Shown piece after piece: positions 50,974-59,826 of a DNA stretch of 64,000 bases. The stretch is from assembly GCF_900142725.1 (NCBI RefSeq), contig NZ_FRBW01000001.1, positions 310,001 through 374,000 on the forward strand, in the 5' to 3' direction. The translations under genes and the position numbers were made by a program. Under the pieces are notes generated by a model. It was not told the DNA's origin. It was given only the letters and a program-made list of their open reading frames with translations, and searched no databases. The stretch's first letter is position 1, and each line of letters opens with the position of its first letter. The stretch is from Roseibium suaedae (lineage in GTDB: Bacteria; Pseudomonadota; Alphaproteobacteria; Rhizobiales; Stappiaceae).

Positions 50974-52176
50974 ATGATTCTCGATGGTTTGATCTTGCTG
51001 GTGGTTGTGCTTGCCGGCTCTGTTCTGCTGGCCCCCAGATTGCGAACAAGCCAGGAATGGCGGGCAGTCATCACGCCGCTCGCCTCAATCATCGGCAGTG
51101 GCTTTCTGGTTCTGGGGCCGATTCTTGCCAGAAACTACGGGGTCTTTGCCCCGGCAATGATGGCGGTGCTCTGCGCTGCCGCCTGGCTCTTCGGGTCGGC
51201 CATCCGCTTCAACATCAGGGCGATCGAAGACAAGGTGGCCCAGGGGCGTTGGGGGGCTGGAATTGAGACAGCGGCCTCTTGGTCGCTGGCCTTCGCCTAT
51301 TTCATCTCGGTGGCCTATTACCTCAATCTCTTCGGCTCCTTCGGCGTCAATCTCATCCCGGGCACAGAGACGTTTCATGCCAAGCTGCTTACGACAGCAG
51401 TGTTCGTCGTGATTCTGCTTGTCGGCTGGTTCCGGGGGTTTCAGTCCCTGGAACGGCTGGAATACGGTTCTGTCGCGATTAAGCTCGCGATCATTGCCGG
51501 GCTGTTCGTCGGCCTCGCCGCATTCTTCGCCGGGCATGTTCTGGAGAAAGACCTGATCTTCGAGGCCCCACATGTGAGTGGTTGGAATGCCCTGTTCCTG
51601 GCCTTCGGCCTGCTGATCACAGTCCAGGGGTTCGAAACGTCACGTTATCTCGGCGGTGAATATTCGGCGGACACCCGCATCCGGTCCATGCGCCAGGCCC
51701 AGATCATCTCGACCGGAATCTATCTCGTCTACATGCTGCTGATCGCCTTCGTCTTTCCCCGTTCCGAGCTGGGCACCTCGGAAACCGCAATCATCGACAT
51801 GATGGAGCTGGTGACGCCGATCCTGCCGGTGCTGCTTGTAGGGGCTGCCCTCGCGGCCCAATTCAGTGCCGCGATTGCGGACACGGCGGGATCGGGTGGT
51901 TTGATCGAGGAGGAATCCGGCCGGAGAGTTTCAAGCCGGCATGGATATCTCCTGCTGTCGCTCACAGGCATCGGCCTCACCTGGGTTGCCGATGTCTTCG
52001 ATATCATCAACTACGCCTCGCGGGCTTTCGCTCTCTACTACATGCTTCAGGCAGCGCTTGCCGTCTCCTATGCACGGGCCAGAGGGACTGGCGGCTGGCA
52101 CGTTGGCCTGTTCGGCTGTCTTGCTGTCCTCGGCGGTCTGATTGCACTCTTTGGTCAAGCCGTCGAAGGGGGATGA
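50974..52176 (+). CDS. APC-like membrane permease
   Basis: 400 residues with about 11-12 hydrophobic helices. The N-terminal SIIGSGFLVLGPILARNYG segment resembles the broken first helix of APC-fold transporters, and FGLLITVQGFETSRYLGGEY resembles their helix 6 (GFE-S/T-xR). I cannot name the substrate; amino acids or a related solute is likely from the fold. It is divergent from the cobalamin operon, so a link to cobalamin precursors cannot be excluded, but nothing in the sequence shows one. Confidence 0.72.
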   Translation: MILDGLILLVVVLAGSVLLAPRLRTSQEWRAVITPLASIIGSGFLVLGPILARNYGVFAPAMMAVLCAAAWLFGSAIRFNIRAIEDKVAQGRWGAGIETAASWSLAFAYFISVAYYLNLFGSFGVNLIPGTETFHAKLLTTAVFVVILLVGWFRGFQSLERLEYGSVAIKLAIIAGLFVGLAAFFAGHVLEKDLIFEAPHVSGWNALFLAFGLLITVQGFETSRYLGGEYSADTRIRSMRQAQIISTGIYLVYMLLIAFVFPRSELGTSETAIIDMMELVTPILPVLLVGAALAAQFSAAIADTAGSGGLIEEESGRRVSSRHGYLLLSLTGIGLTWVADVFDIINYASRAFALYYMLQAALAVSYARARGTGGWHVGLFGCLAVLGGLIALFGQAVEGG

Positions 52177-52252
52177 CCCTGTCCCGCACCGAGGGGCTCT
52201 ACGGATTGCCACAAGGTTCCAGCTGGGGTAAGGCTCGCCGCGAATTGGGGAC

Positions 52253-52687
52253 ATGATGCGCCGGACCGGGGTTATTCCAGCCTTGAAGACAGAACTCGCT
52301 GCAGCTGCAAGGATCTTGCTGCTGTTGCCGATGCTGCTTGGCTTGCTGGTCCCGCATGGCTACATGCCGGATGTGACGCCGGATGGCCGGATCACCGTTG
52401 TCCTGTGTACCTCCAACGGTCTGCAGACCGTCCTGCTCAACGCGGATGGGACACAGGCGGGTGAGGACCATGGTCTGCCTTCCAAGGGCGGAAGGGAAGG
52501 GTCGCAGGTCAGCTCCGGCCTTTGTGCCTTTGCTGCCGCAGCCAGCCTTGCGGCAATACTCAGCCCTTCCGTTGAACACTCCTTCATTAGGCAGCGGTCG
52601 GTACATCACCCGGTCCCCGTCAAACTCGCGCTGAAGAGCGGCATCCCCGGCCGCCGCGGTGCGCGGGCGCCTCCCGTGGTTCTTTGA
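52253..52687 (+). CDS. DUF2946 family small exported or membrane protein
   Basis: 144 residues. One N-terminal hydrophobic segment (about 18-38, ARILLLLPMLLGLLVPHGYM), a middle part with ITVVLCTSNGLQTVLL, a second hydrophobic segment with GLCAFAAAASLAAIL, and the tail GARAPPVVL, whose R-(A/G)-P-P end is typical of DUF2946. Genes of this family often sit beside PepSY and TonB-dependent receptor genes for metal uptake, and a PepSY gene follows here after 82 bases. The cysteines in the two central segments may bind metal. Function is unknown. Confidence 0.78.
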   Translation: MMRRTGVIPALKTELAAAARILLLLPMLLGLLVPHGYMPDVTPDGRITVVLCTSNGLQTVLLNADGTQAGEDHGLPSKGGREGSQVSSGLCAFAAAASLAAILSPSVEHSFIRQRSVHHPVPVKLALKSGIPGRRGARAPPVVL

Positions 52688-52769
52688 ACCACCTGAGCCA
52701 CTTTCCGAAAATTTGAACGCGCAAGCTGCCTGACAGCCATCGGCTGATCACGGGCGGCTGGGGTATCCC

Positions 52770-54206
52770 ATGACAGACAACAGCATTTCCTTCGATGCGG
52801 CCACTGCCGCAGCCGGCACATCGGCACACTCCCATGACCGCCGCTTCTATCTCGCGGCCTGGCGCTGGCATTTTTATGCGGGCCTTTTCGTCATTCCGTT
52901 CCTGCTGATCCTTTCCGTGACCGGCATGATGATGATGTATATCGGCTATTTCGACGGCCGGGACGGTGAGAACATCACCGTGTCCGTTCCCCTTGAGGCG
53001 ACTGCCCTCTCGGTCTCCCGTCAGGGGGAGATGGCTGTAAAGGCCATTCCCGGCGGAACCATTGTCGAATGGCTCAGCCCCAAGACTGCGGACAGTGTCT
53101 CAGTTTTCCGGGTCAAGGCGCCGGACGGCATCCAGACCATGGTGGCCGTTGAACCATACAGCGGCGGGATTGTCGAAACCTGGGTCCGCCGCGATGGCTG
53201 GTATGATTTTGCGGACAACATTCACAGCGATCTTCTGCTGGGAGATCCGGGCGACCGCATTCTGGAAATCGCAGCAGGGCTTGCGATCGTGCTTTTGATC
53301 TCCGGTGTTTATCTTTGGTGGCCACGCGGCCAGCGCCTGCGGGACGCCCTTGTCCCCGCTTTCGGTCAGTCGGGGCGGGCCCTGGTCAAGTCGCTGCACG
53401 GTGTGGTCGGCATCTGGGTGTCGTTTCTTCTTCTGCTGTTTCTCCTGTCCGGCATGTCCTGGACGGGGGTTTGGGGCACCAAGCTGGTTCAGGCCTGGAG
53501 CACGTTTCCGGCAGAGAAGTGGGACAATGTGCCCCTGTCCGATCAGACTCATGCCTCGATGAACCATGGCGCCATGTCCGATGTGCCCTGGGCTCTGGAG
53601 CAGACACTGATGCCGGCATCCGGCTCGCAGGCAGGGGTGATCGGAATTGCGCCCGGCGTCCCTGTCGATATCGACAGCCTGTCCAATCTGGCGAAGGCAG
53701 CCGGCTTCAACGCGCGCTACCGGATTGCCTATCCGAAGGGGGAAACTGGCGTCTGGACGATCAATCAGGACACGATGAGCGCAGATGCGGAAGATCCGTT
53801 CTCGGACCGCACGGTACATGTGGACCGCTATACGGGCCGTGTTCTGGCCAACGTGGGGTTTGCGGACTATTCGCTGGCAGGCAAGACCATGGCCGTCAGC
53901 ATTCCGCTGCACATGGGGCTGGCGGGGCTTTGGAACCTGATCCTGAATACGCTGGTCTGCCTATCGGTCCAGGTTCTCTGCGTGACCGGCATCCTCATGT
54001 GGTGGAGCCGCCGGCCGAGCAAGACAGCGCTGCGCTTTTTCGCGCCGCAGGTGCCGGAAAACCGGCCTCACTGGCGCGGCGCGATGGTGCTGATGCTGGC
54101 TGTGTCCATGGCCTTTCCGCTGGCAGGCCTGACCTTTCTCGTCGTGCTGACGCTGGATCTCCTGATCCTGTCGAAGGTGCCGGGCCTGCGCAGGGTGTTT
54201 GCCTGA
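52770..54206 (+). CDS. PepSY-associated transmembrane protein
   Basis: 478 residues with four membrane helices in the PepSY_TM pattern: first at about residues 35-60 (WHFYAGLFVIPFLLILSVTG, with conserved W and H), a periplasmic PepSY part, helices near 170-190 and 215-235 (KSLHGVVGIWVSFLLLLFLL, conserved H), and one near 395-415 (LHMGLAGLWNLILNTLVCLS), plus a last hydrophobic segment near 445-475. Conserved membrane histidines suggest haem binding, as in proposed ferric-siderophore reductases of this family. The upstream DUF2946 gene supports a metal-uptake role. Confidence 0.88.
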   Translation: MTDNSISFDAATAAAGTSAHSHDRRFYLAAWRWHFYAGLFVIPFLLILSVTGMMMMYIGYFDGRDGENITVSVPLEATALSVSRQGEMAVKAIPGGTIVEWLSPKTADSVSVFRVKAPDGIQTMVAVEPYSGGIVETWVRRDGWYDFADNIHSDLLLGDPGDRILEIAAGLAIVLLISGVYLWWPRGQRLRDALVPAFGQSGRALVKSLHGVVGIWVSFLLLLFLLSGMSWTGVWGTKLVQAWSTFPAEKWDNVPLSDQTHASMNHGAMSDVPWALEQTLMPASGSQAGVIGIAPGVPVDIDSLSNLAKAAGFNARYRIAYPKGETGVWTINQDTMSADAEDPFSDRTVHVDRYTGRVLANVGFADYSLAGKTMAVSIPLHMGLAGLWNLILNTLVCLSVQVLCVTGILMWWSRRPSKTALRFFAPQVPENRPHWRGAMVLMLAVSMAFPLAGLTFLVVLTLDLLILSKVPGLRRVFA

Positions 54207-54233
54207 TCTGCGTGTGGTTTGGGCTTGGGTTCG

Positions 54234-55523
54234 TCAGCCGACAGCCCAGTCCGCCGCGTCTTCACGGGCGCCGATAACGGCAAGGCCGGTGGCGATGGAG
54301 GACAGTTCCTCGCCGCTGGCCAGCCGCTCCTGGCCGAACCGGTTTGCAAACATGCGCCGGACGGCAGGAACGAAGGACGTGCCGCCCGTCAGGAACACCT
54401 GATCGATGTCGGTGTCGGCAAGACCAGCGTCCTTGAGCGTCGCATCCAGTGCGGTGTTCATGCGGGTCAGATCTTCGGAAATCCAGCTTTCGAAATCATC
54501 CCGGCCGATGGTGACGGCAAAGTCCTTTCCGAGCGGCTCGAAGCGCAGCTCGGCGCTTTCCTCGCTGGAGAGCCTTGCCTTGGCATCGGAGACGCTCTTG
54601 TAGAGCGGATAACCCTGGTCCTCTTCCACCAGTTCGATGAACTGCTCGATCTTTTCCGGCTCATCGCACCAGCGCAGCAGCTTCTTCATCTCGCGGTAGT
54701 CGTCGGAGGTCTTGAAGACGGACAGAAGATGCCAGCGGGCAAAGTTGGAAAAGAGGTTGGGCGGCATCTCCAGCTGCTTGCCCATGCTGCGATAGGTGCT
54801 GCCCTTGCCAAGTTCCGGCAGGATCACGTTGTCGATGATCCGGTAATCGAACGTGTCCCCTGCAATGCCCACGCCGCCACGGCCGAGCGGCGTTGCGTTG
54901 ACATGGCCGCCCTCGACGGAAAAGCGCATGAGGGAATAGTCCGTCGTACCGCCGCCAAAGTCGGCGACAAGCACGGTTGCATCGTTCTTCAGGCGCTGGG
55001 CAAAGGAGAACGCGGCTGCGACCGGTTCATAGACGAACAGGATTTCCCCGAAGCCGAGCCGGGACAGGGCTGCCCGGTACCGGGCCATGGCCAGCATTTC
55101 ATCTGGCGCCCCACCTGCAAAGATAACCGGACGGCCGACAACGAGACGCGCGCCATTGGGGTCGAGCGGCACTGTCAGATGGTCGAAAGCCTTTGAGATC
55201 AGCGTCTCCATCAGCGCCTCAAAATCAAACGGGCGGCCGAAGACACCGGTTCCCTTGAACTGGCGGCTGGCGACAAAGGTCTTCAGCGACTGAATGAAAC
55301 GCACGTCGCCCGCATGCTCGATGAACTGCCGGATCGCCCAGGGGCCGACTTCCGGCTCCGGCGCGCGGGATGCGCCGCCGTCCAGAAAGCTCAGCACCGT
55401 GGCAATGCCCTTCAGGATGTCCGGCTCTGCGCCGAAGGCCAGGGTCGCGGCGCTGCCCTGCTCAAGGCTTTGGGCCATCACCGTATTTGATGTGCCGAAA
55501 TCGAGACCAAAAGCTTGGGACAT
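54234..55523 (-). CDS. Hsp70-family protein (YegD-like)
   Basis: 429 residues from an ATG at 55523. The actin-like ATPase domain of Hsp70 is present: GLDFGTSNTVMAQ (phosphate 1), VLVADFGGGTTDYSLM (phosphate 2) and DIDQVFLTGGTSFVPAVRRM (adenosine motif). The substrate-binding domain of DnaK is absent, as in YegD. Client proteins are not known. The frame is open to 55577, but the MSQAFGLDFGTSN start matches the family best. It is convergent with the PepSY gene and divergent from the ACT-domain gene. Confidence 0.92.
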   Translation of the reverse strand: MSQAFGLDFGTSNTVMAQSLEQGSAATLAFGAEPDILKGIATVLSFLDGGASRAPEPEVGPWAIRQFIEHAGDVRFIQSLKTFVASRQFKGTGVFGRPFDFEALMETLISKAFDHLTVPLDPNGARLVVGRPVIFAGGAPDEMLAMARYRAALSRLGFGEILFVYEPVAAAFSFAQRLKNDATVLVADFGGGTTDYSLMRFSVEGGHVNATPLGRGGVGIAGDTFDYRIIDNVILPELGKGSTYRSMGKQLEMPPNLFSNFARWHLLSVFKTSDDYREMKKLLRWCDEPEKIEQFIELVEEDQGYPLYKSVSDAKARLSSEESAELRFEPLGKDFAVTIGRDDFESWISEDLTRMNTALDATLKDAGLADTDIDQVFLTGGTSFVPAVRRMFANRFGQERLASGEELSSIATGLAVIGAREDAADWAVG

Positions 55524-55748
55524 GGCGAATCTTTCTGAAACACGCAGCACAGCAAAATGCCGCGTGGCCGTATGCATGGAACAAGAGGAAATGAGGGGCG
55601 CTTCTTAACGGTCAAGAGCGGAGGACGCAAGACGTGTTCGCGTCACGATTTTGCACGGATTGGGTCTCAGGGTATGCTGGATTTCGCCTTGGGGGCGTTG
55701 TTCCAGCAAGCCCGCAACCCGCCTCCAGGCCTGCAGAGGAGACCATAA

Positions 55749-56267
55749 ATGCCGAGCCATCTGGTGTTAACTGTCATCGCCAAGGACCGTCCCGGTCTGG
55801 TGGAGCGTCTTGCCGAGGCCATTGCCGATGCGGGTGGCAACTGGGTGGAAAGCTCCATGGCCCGGCTTGGGGGCGAATTCGCCGGCATCGTCAGCGTCGA
55901 TATCGATGAAGAGGCCATCGGCAACCTCCATCAGAAGTTCGATGTGCTGCTCAAGGATGGGATTGCCATCACCTTGCGCTCGGACAAGGCGCGGCCTGAG
56001 CCGCTCAAGGGCGCGGCGGCCCATCTGGACCTCATTTCGCAGGATCATCCGGGCATCTTGCGCCGGATCACACGGGTTCTGCGCGAACATGGGGTCAGTA
56101 TCGAGCATCTGGAAACCGAGGTGGTTCCAGGGTCCATGTCCGGTGAGATGCTGTTCAAGGCGTCTGCGGACCTGCGCCTGCCCGAGGGCTTGAGCCCGGC
56201 TGCGCTGTCCGAATTTGTCCAGGAAACGGCCGCCGATATGATGGCGGATGTGAACCTGATCGACTGA
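55749..56267 (+). CDS. Two-ACT-domain protein, GcvR-like
   Basis: 172 residues formed of two ACT domains (about 1-80 and 90-170). The first begins HLVLTVIAKDRPGLVERLAE, with the D-R-P-G-L ligand-binding turn and NWVESSMARLGGEFAG; the second has LDLISQDHPGILRRITRVLR. This is the layout of GcvR, which holds the glycine-cleavage activator GcvA inactive in enterobacteria. In alphaproteobacteria the partner is not clear, so glycine or another amino acid sensing is inferred only. Confidence 0.88.
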   Translation: MPSHLVLTVIAKDRPGLVERLAEAIADAGGNWVESSMARLGGEFAGIVSVDIDEEAIGNLHQKFDVLLKDGIAITLRSDKARPEPLKGAAAHLDLISQDHPGILRRITRVLREHGVSIEHLETEVVPGSMSGEMLFKASADLRLPEGLSPAALSEFVQETAADMMADVNLID

Positions 56268-56273
56268 CCAGAT

Positions 56274-56302
56274 CTCCGGCCCATTCAAGCAATGGGCCGG
56301 AG
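56274..56302. terminator. Hairpin between convergent ACT and alcohol dehydrogenase genes
   Basis: Perfect 12-bp stem CTCCGGCCCATT (56274-56285) with AATGGGCCGGAG (56291-56302) and a five-base loop. No long T-run, but the stem stability and position suggest a shared terminator. Confidence 0.68.
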
Positions 56303-56320
56303 CTGACTTCGTCAAATGCT

Positions 56321-57340
56321 TCAGAGTGTCATGACCACCCGGCCGTCGATGGCGCCCTTGCGCATCTTGTCGAAGATGGCGTTGATGTTGTCGAGGCTGT
56401 CTTCGCTGTAGTGAGAGGCGACCTTGCCCTCCGCAGCAAACTGCAGGGATTCCACCAGATCATTGCGCGTGCCGACGATCGAGCCGCGAATGGTCTTGCG
56501 CATCAGCACCGTCTCGAAGATCGGCAGCGGGAAATCTCCGGGCGGCAGGCCAACCAGCGCCATCGTGCCGCCTCTGCCCAGCATGCCCACCCCTTGCGAG
56601 AATGATTTGGGGGAGACCGCCGTCACTAGAACGCCATTGGCTCCGCCGAGCTTGGTCAGTTCCGCTACCGGATCGGTCGTTGCCGCATTGATGGTCAGAT
56701 CCGCACCGAGGGATTTTGCCAGCTCCAGCTTGCTGTCGGCGATGTCGACCGCGATCACGTGCCGGCCCATGGCCTTTGCATATTGAACCGCAAGGTGTCC
56801 CAAGCCCCCCACACCGGCGATGACGACCGTGTCGCCCGGCTTGGTGTCGGTTTCCTTCAACCCCTTGTAGACGGTGACGCCTGCGCAAAGGATCGGCGCT
56901 GCCGGAGCAAAGTCCAGACCGTCCGGCAGGTGGCCGACATAATCCGGATCGGCCAGAACATATTCGGCAAACCCGCCATTGACGCTGTAGCCGGTGTTCT
57001 GCTGATCGGCACAAAGCGTTTCCCAGCCGCCGACGCAATGGCGGCAATGGCCGCAGGCGGTGTGAAGCCAGGGAACGCCGACACGGTCGCCTTCCTTGAC
57101 GCTGGTAACCCCTTCGCCAACCTCACATACAAACCCGACGCCTTCGTGGCCCGGAATGAATGGCGGTTCCGGCTTCACCGGCCAGTCACCTTCTGCAGCA
57201 TGGAGATCGGTATGGCAGACGCCGCAGGCTTCGATCTTGACGACGATCTTGCCGCGAGTGGCCTTGGGGCGTTTGACGGAAGAAATATCGAGCGGTTTGC
57301 CAAAGGCCCGCACGACGGCTGCTTTCATTTCGCTGGACAT
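56321..57340 (-). CDS. adhP: Zinc-dependent alcohol dehydrogenase (AdhP type)
   Basis: 339 residues of the medium-chain dehydrogenase family. Catalytic zinc ligands are in [16 protein letters not shown] and PGHEGVGFV; the structural zinc site is [15 protein letters not shown]; the NAD-binding loop is [20 protein letters not shown]. It oxidises primary alcohols such as ethanol or reduces aldehydes. It is a single gene with a hairpin after it, and the carbonic anhydrase gene lies upstream on the same strand. Confidence 0.94.
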   Translation of the reverse strand: MSSEMKAAVVRAFGKPLDISSVKRPKATRGKIVVKIEACGVCHTDLHAAEGDWPVKPEPPFIPGHEGVGFVCEVGEGVTSVKEGDRVGVPWLHTACGHCRHCVGGWETLCADQQNTGYSVNGGFAEYVLADPDYVGHLPDGLDFAPAAPILCAGVTVYKGLKETDTKPGDTVVIAGVGGLGHLAVQYAKAMGRHVIAVDIADSKLELAKSLGADLTINAATTDPVAELTKLGGANGVLVTAVSPKSFSQGVGMLGRGGTMALVGLPPGDFPLPIFETVLMRKTIRGSIVGTRNDLVESLQFAAEGKVASHYSEDSLDNINAIFDKMRKGAIDGRVVMTL

Positions 57341-57521
57341 TGTCAGCTCCTGAAATTTTGCACTGCAAACAGTGCCATATCAACCCGTGCGGGTGGAGCG
57401 GGCAATACGCAATAGACCCTATTAAGGGCCTGGAAAAAGCAAGGCGCGCCGGGATTCTGCTGGTTTCTGGCGCGTCAGGGACAGGTGCGTCCCTTCGCCT
57501 CATCATGGCCAGGCTGAGGTG

Positions 57522-57552
57522 GCCCTTCCCGGAATGGGTTTCCGGGAGGGGC
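57522..57552 (-). terminator. Hairpin after the carbonic anhydrase gene
   Basis: GCCCTTCCCGGAA (57522-57534) pairs with TTCCGGGAGGGGC (57540-57552), 13 bp with one G:T, five-base loop. It begins 24 bases past the carbonic anhydrase stop; no T-run follows. Confidence 0.6.
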
Positions 57553-57575
57553 AGGGACGTCTTGTCAAAACTCGG

Positions 57576-58292
57576 TCAGAGCACCGAGACCTTGCCGGCC
57601 GCAATGTCATAGATCGCAGCGGCCGACTTGATCTTGCCGGAGGAATGGAACTCCGAAAGGATCGGTGCAGAGGTTTCCGCCTTCCTGGCATTCAGCTTGG
57701 CGTTTTGCGCGGTGGCTGCGGCCAGGAGATCTGCGGGCCTGTCGCCCATGACATCGTAGACGGCCGGGCGAATGGCGTTAACGAGGCTCGGCAGGTGGCC
57801 CGGGGGTAGGGTGTTGTCCTGGATCGACTTGATCGTCGCATCGACTGCCCCGCAGGAGGTATGGCCAAGCACGAGGATCGCCTTGATGCCGAGAACGGCA
57901 GCGGCATACTCCAGGCTTGCCAGCCCGTCTTCATTGATGAAGTTGCCGGCAACCCGGACCACGAACAGATCGCCGGGAGCCTGATCGAAGATGAGTTCCG
58001 GAACCACGCGGGAATCCGCGCAGGTGACGACGGCTGCAAAGGGTTGCTGGCCCTGGGATCTCGCGGTCCGTCCGACGGAATGATCCGTATTGATCGCCTG
58101 ATTGGCGACATAGCGGGCGTTGCCGTCTGCCAGTGCCTTGAAAGCTTCATCAGCGGTTTCAGGCCGGGGGCCATCTGCCGGAAGATCGGCGGCCTGAGCC
58201 ATGGAGATGAAGGGGGCCGCAAGGCCGAGCGCCAATCCGCCTTTCAAAAGACTGCGGCGTCCGACAGCTTGATCTGAACAATTCTGGCACAT
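57576..58292 (-). CDS. Tat-exported beta-carbonic anhydrase
   Basis: 238 residues from an ATG at 58292 with a near-perfect AAGGAGGA site. A twin-arginine signal (residues 11-35, GRRSLLKGGLALGLAAPF, cleavage near MAQAAD) exports it folded to the periplasm. Zinc ligands of the beta class are present: VVTCADSRVVPE (Cys, with the Asp-Arg pair) and VLGHTSCGAVDA (His and Cys). It interconverts CO2 and bicarbonate. Beta enzymes are usually cytoplasmic, so the Tat signal is worth noting, though a subgroup of such exported enzymes is known. Confidence 0.93.
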   Translation of the reverse strand: MCQNCSDQAVGRRSLLKGGLALGLAAPFISMAQAADLPADGPRPETADEAFKALADGNARYVANQAINTDHSVGRTARSQGQQPFAAVVTCADSRVVPELIFDQAPGDLFVVRVAGNFINEDGLASLEYAAAVLGIKAILVLGHTSCGAVDATIKSIQDNTLPPGHLPSLVNAIRPAVYDVMGDRPADLLAAATAQNAKLNARKAETSAPILSEFHSSGKIKSAAAIYDIAAGKVSVL

Positions 58293-58368
58293 GATAATTC
58301 CTCCTTGGAAACAAAGATTTGTCTGAGACAAATGTCAAAGTGCGGAACCGGGCAGCCTGCTGTCGGAC

Positions 58369-58393
58369 GGTGGCACCAGAAACCGGTGCCACC
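58369..58393 (-). terminator. Hairpin after the serine hydrolase gene
   Basis: Perfect 9-bp stem GGTGGCACC (58369-58377) with GGTGCCACC (58385-58393), seven-base loop, directly after the serine hydrolase stop and before the carbonic anhydrase promoter region. No T-run on the minus strand. Confidence 0.55.
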
Positions 58394-58399
58394 TTTCAT

Positions 58400-59653
58400 T
58401 CACTGAGCATATTGCTTGTAGAGATGGCCAAGCACGCCGCTCAAGGCGTCGTCGGCTTGCCGCCCGGGGAAGTTTGTCGTGACAACCACTGCGAGGTCCT
58501 GATCTTGGTCCACCAGAATCTTCGCAAGGTTCATTGAGTTCGAGCCGGAATGCGCAAGCAGGCGCTTTTCTGCCCAGTCGAACTTCATCATGCCCCAGCC
58601 CAAGCCATAGCCGCCGGTGCCCGGTGTGCCGGGAGGAGCGGAGGGAAGGGGAGGCGTTTCCACATGCACGGATTGGATCTCGGCAAGGGTCTCCGGCTTG
58701 ACGAGCTGCGGTCCGCGCGTGCCTTTGGCCGCATTCCAACCGGCCCATTTCGCATAATCGGAGATGGACATATGGGCGATGCCTGCCGGTCCAAGGCTTG
58801 GCGGTGCATCAGCGGCCGGGCCCCATTTGATCGGCGTGACCGTGCCATCCGGCTGAAGCTGGTGTCCGACCGGCGCGTCGATCAGGCCGTAGGTCGCCTG
58901 CGCACCGAGACCTGCCGTCGTCATGCTCAGCGGCTGGAAAATGCGCTCGCGGATCAACTGCTCCCAGGTGGTGCCGCTGACTTCCTCGATCATCAAGCCT
59001 GCGATGATGTAGCCCAGATTGGAATACTGGAAGGGAGACCCTTCCGGGATCTCCAGTTCGTTGTCTTTCCAGCGGTCGACAATACGGCGCCGGACCTCGG
59101 AAACGTCATGATCAAAGGCATCTGTGTCGTAATAGAGAGCGGCGATTTCTTCATCGTCGCTGGGAATGCCGCTCGAATGCGAGAGGAGCTGTTCCAGGGT
59201 TGCGGCTTGAAGGCTGCCGCTCATGCCCGGGATCTTTTCGCCCAGAATTTCGCCGATGGTGCTCTTCCAGGTGAGCTTGCCTTCATCGACCATCATGCCG
59301 GCAAGGGTTGCCGTCATTGCCTTGGTGTTGGAGCCGATGTGGAACTTGTCATCCAGGGAAACGGGGATGTCCTGTCCGGCGATCCGCGTTCCGGTGGCCG
59401 CAACTTCGACGATCTCGCCATTTTTGACCACAGCCGCCGCCAGAGCGGGCAGATTGTTCTGCACCCGGATGAACTCAAGATAGGTTTTCAGCTCTTCTGC
59501 CTGTGCGCAGGCGGATGTCAGCCAGAGCGCAGTGAGCGCAGAGACTGCGCCGATTATGGATTTCCGGACGCCTCCTTCCGGAGCAAAAAGTGAAGTGAAG
59601 TGACGCGCATATGCGCGATAAACCGGTCGCAGGAAAAACCCTGTCTCTTGCAT
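58400..59653 (-). CDS. Beta-lactamase-family serine hydrolase
   Basis: About 417 residues. Class C beta-lactamase/DD-peptidase fold: the catalytic S-x-x-K is HIGSNTKAMTATLAGMM (about residue 95), Y-x-N is FQYSNLGYIIAGLMI (about 200) and H-x-G is LLAHSGSNSMNLA (about 375). The signal sequence RKSIIGAVSALTALWLTSAC with cleavage near AQAEE begins only near residue 29, so the true start may be later than the apparent one; a strong GGAAGGAGG lies just before it but no usual start codon follows. The peptide or ester substrate is unknown. Confidence 0.86.
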   Translation of the reverse strand: MQETGFFLRPVYRAYARHFTSLFAPEGGVRKSIIGAVSALTALWLTSACAQAEELKTYLEFIRVQNNLPALAAAVVKNGEIVEVAATGTRIAGQDIPVSLDDKFHIGSNTKAMTATLAGMMVDEGKLTWKSTIGEILGEKIPGMSGSLQAATLEQLLSHSSGIPSDDEEIAALYYDTDAFDHDVSEVRRRIVDRWKDNELEIPEGSPFQYSNLGYIIAGLMIEEVSGTTWEQLIRERIFQPLSMTTAGLGAQATYGLIDAPVGHQLQPDGTVTPIKWGPAADAPPSLGPAGIAHMSISDYAKWAGWNAAKGTRGPQLVKPETLAEIQSVHVETPPLPSAPPGTPGTGGYGLGWGMMKFDWAEKRLLAHSGSNSMNLAKILVDQDQDLAVVVTTNFPGRQADDALSGVLGHLYKQYAQ

Positions 59654-59826
59654 GTCAAACGATCCCTTTGTTTGTCTGCACCCGGGCGTTCAGCGTTTAA
59701 AAAAATCGATACGCTAAAGCACCGGCTCGGTTCGGAACCCAAGTTAATCAGGATGGCTGCAGTGGCTATCCGGATTCCGCATGCCTGCAAGGTCTGCCAC
59801 TTTGGGTAAATGAAGGGTGAAAATGT

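Noticed and set aside
59560..59600. Alternative start of the serine hydrolase just after GGAAGGAGG
   Set aside because: The site would fit the signal peptide, but only GTC, CGG, AAA, TCC and ATA codons follow in frame; no usual start codon is present.
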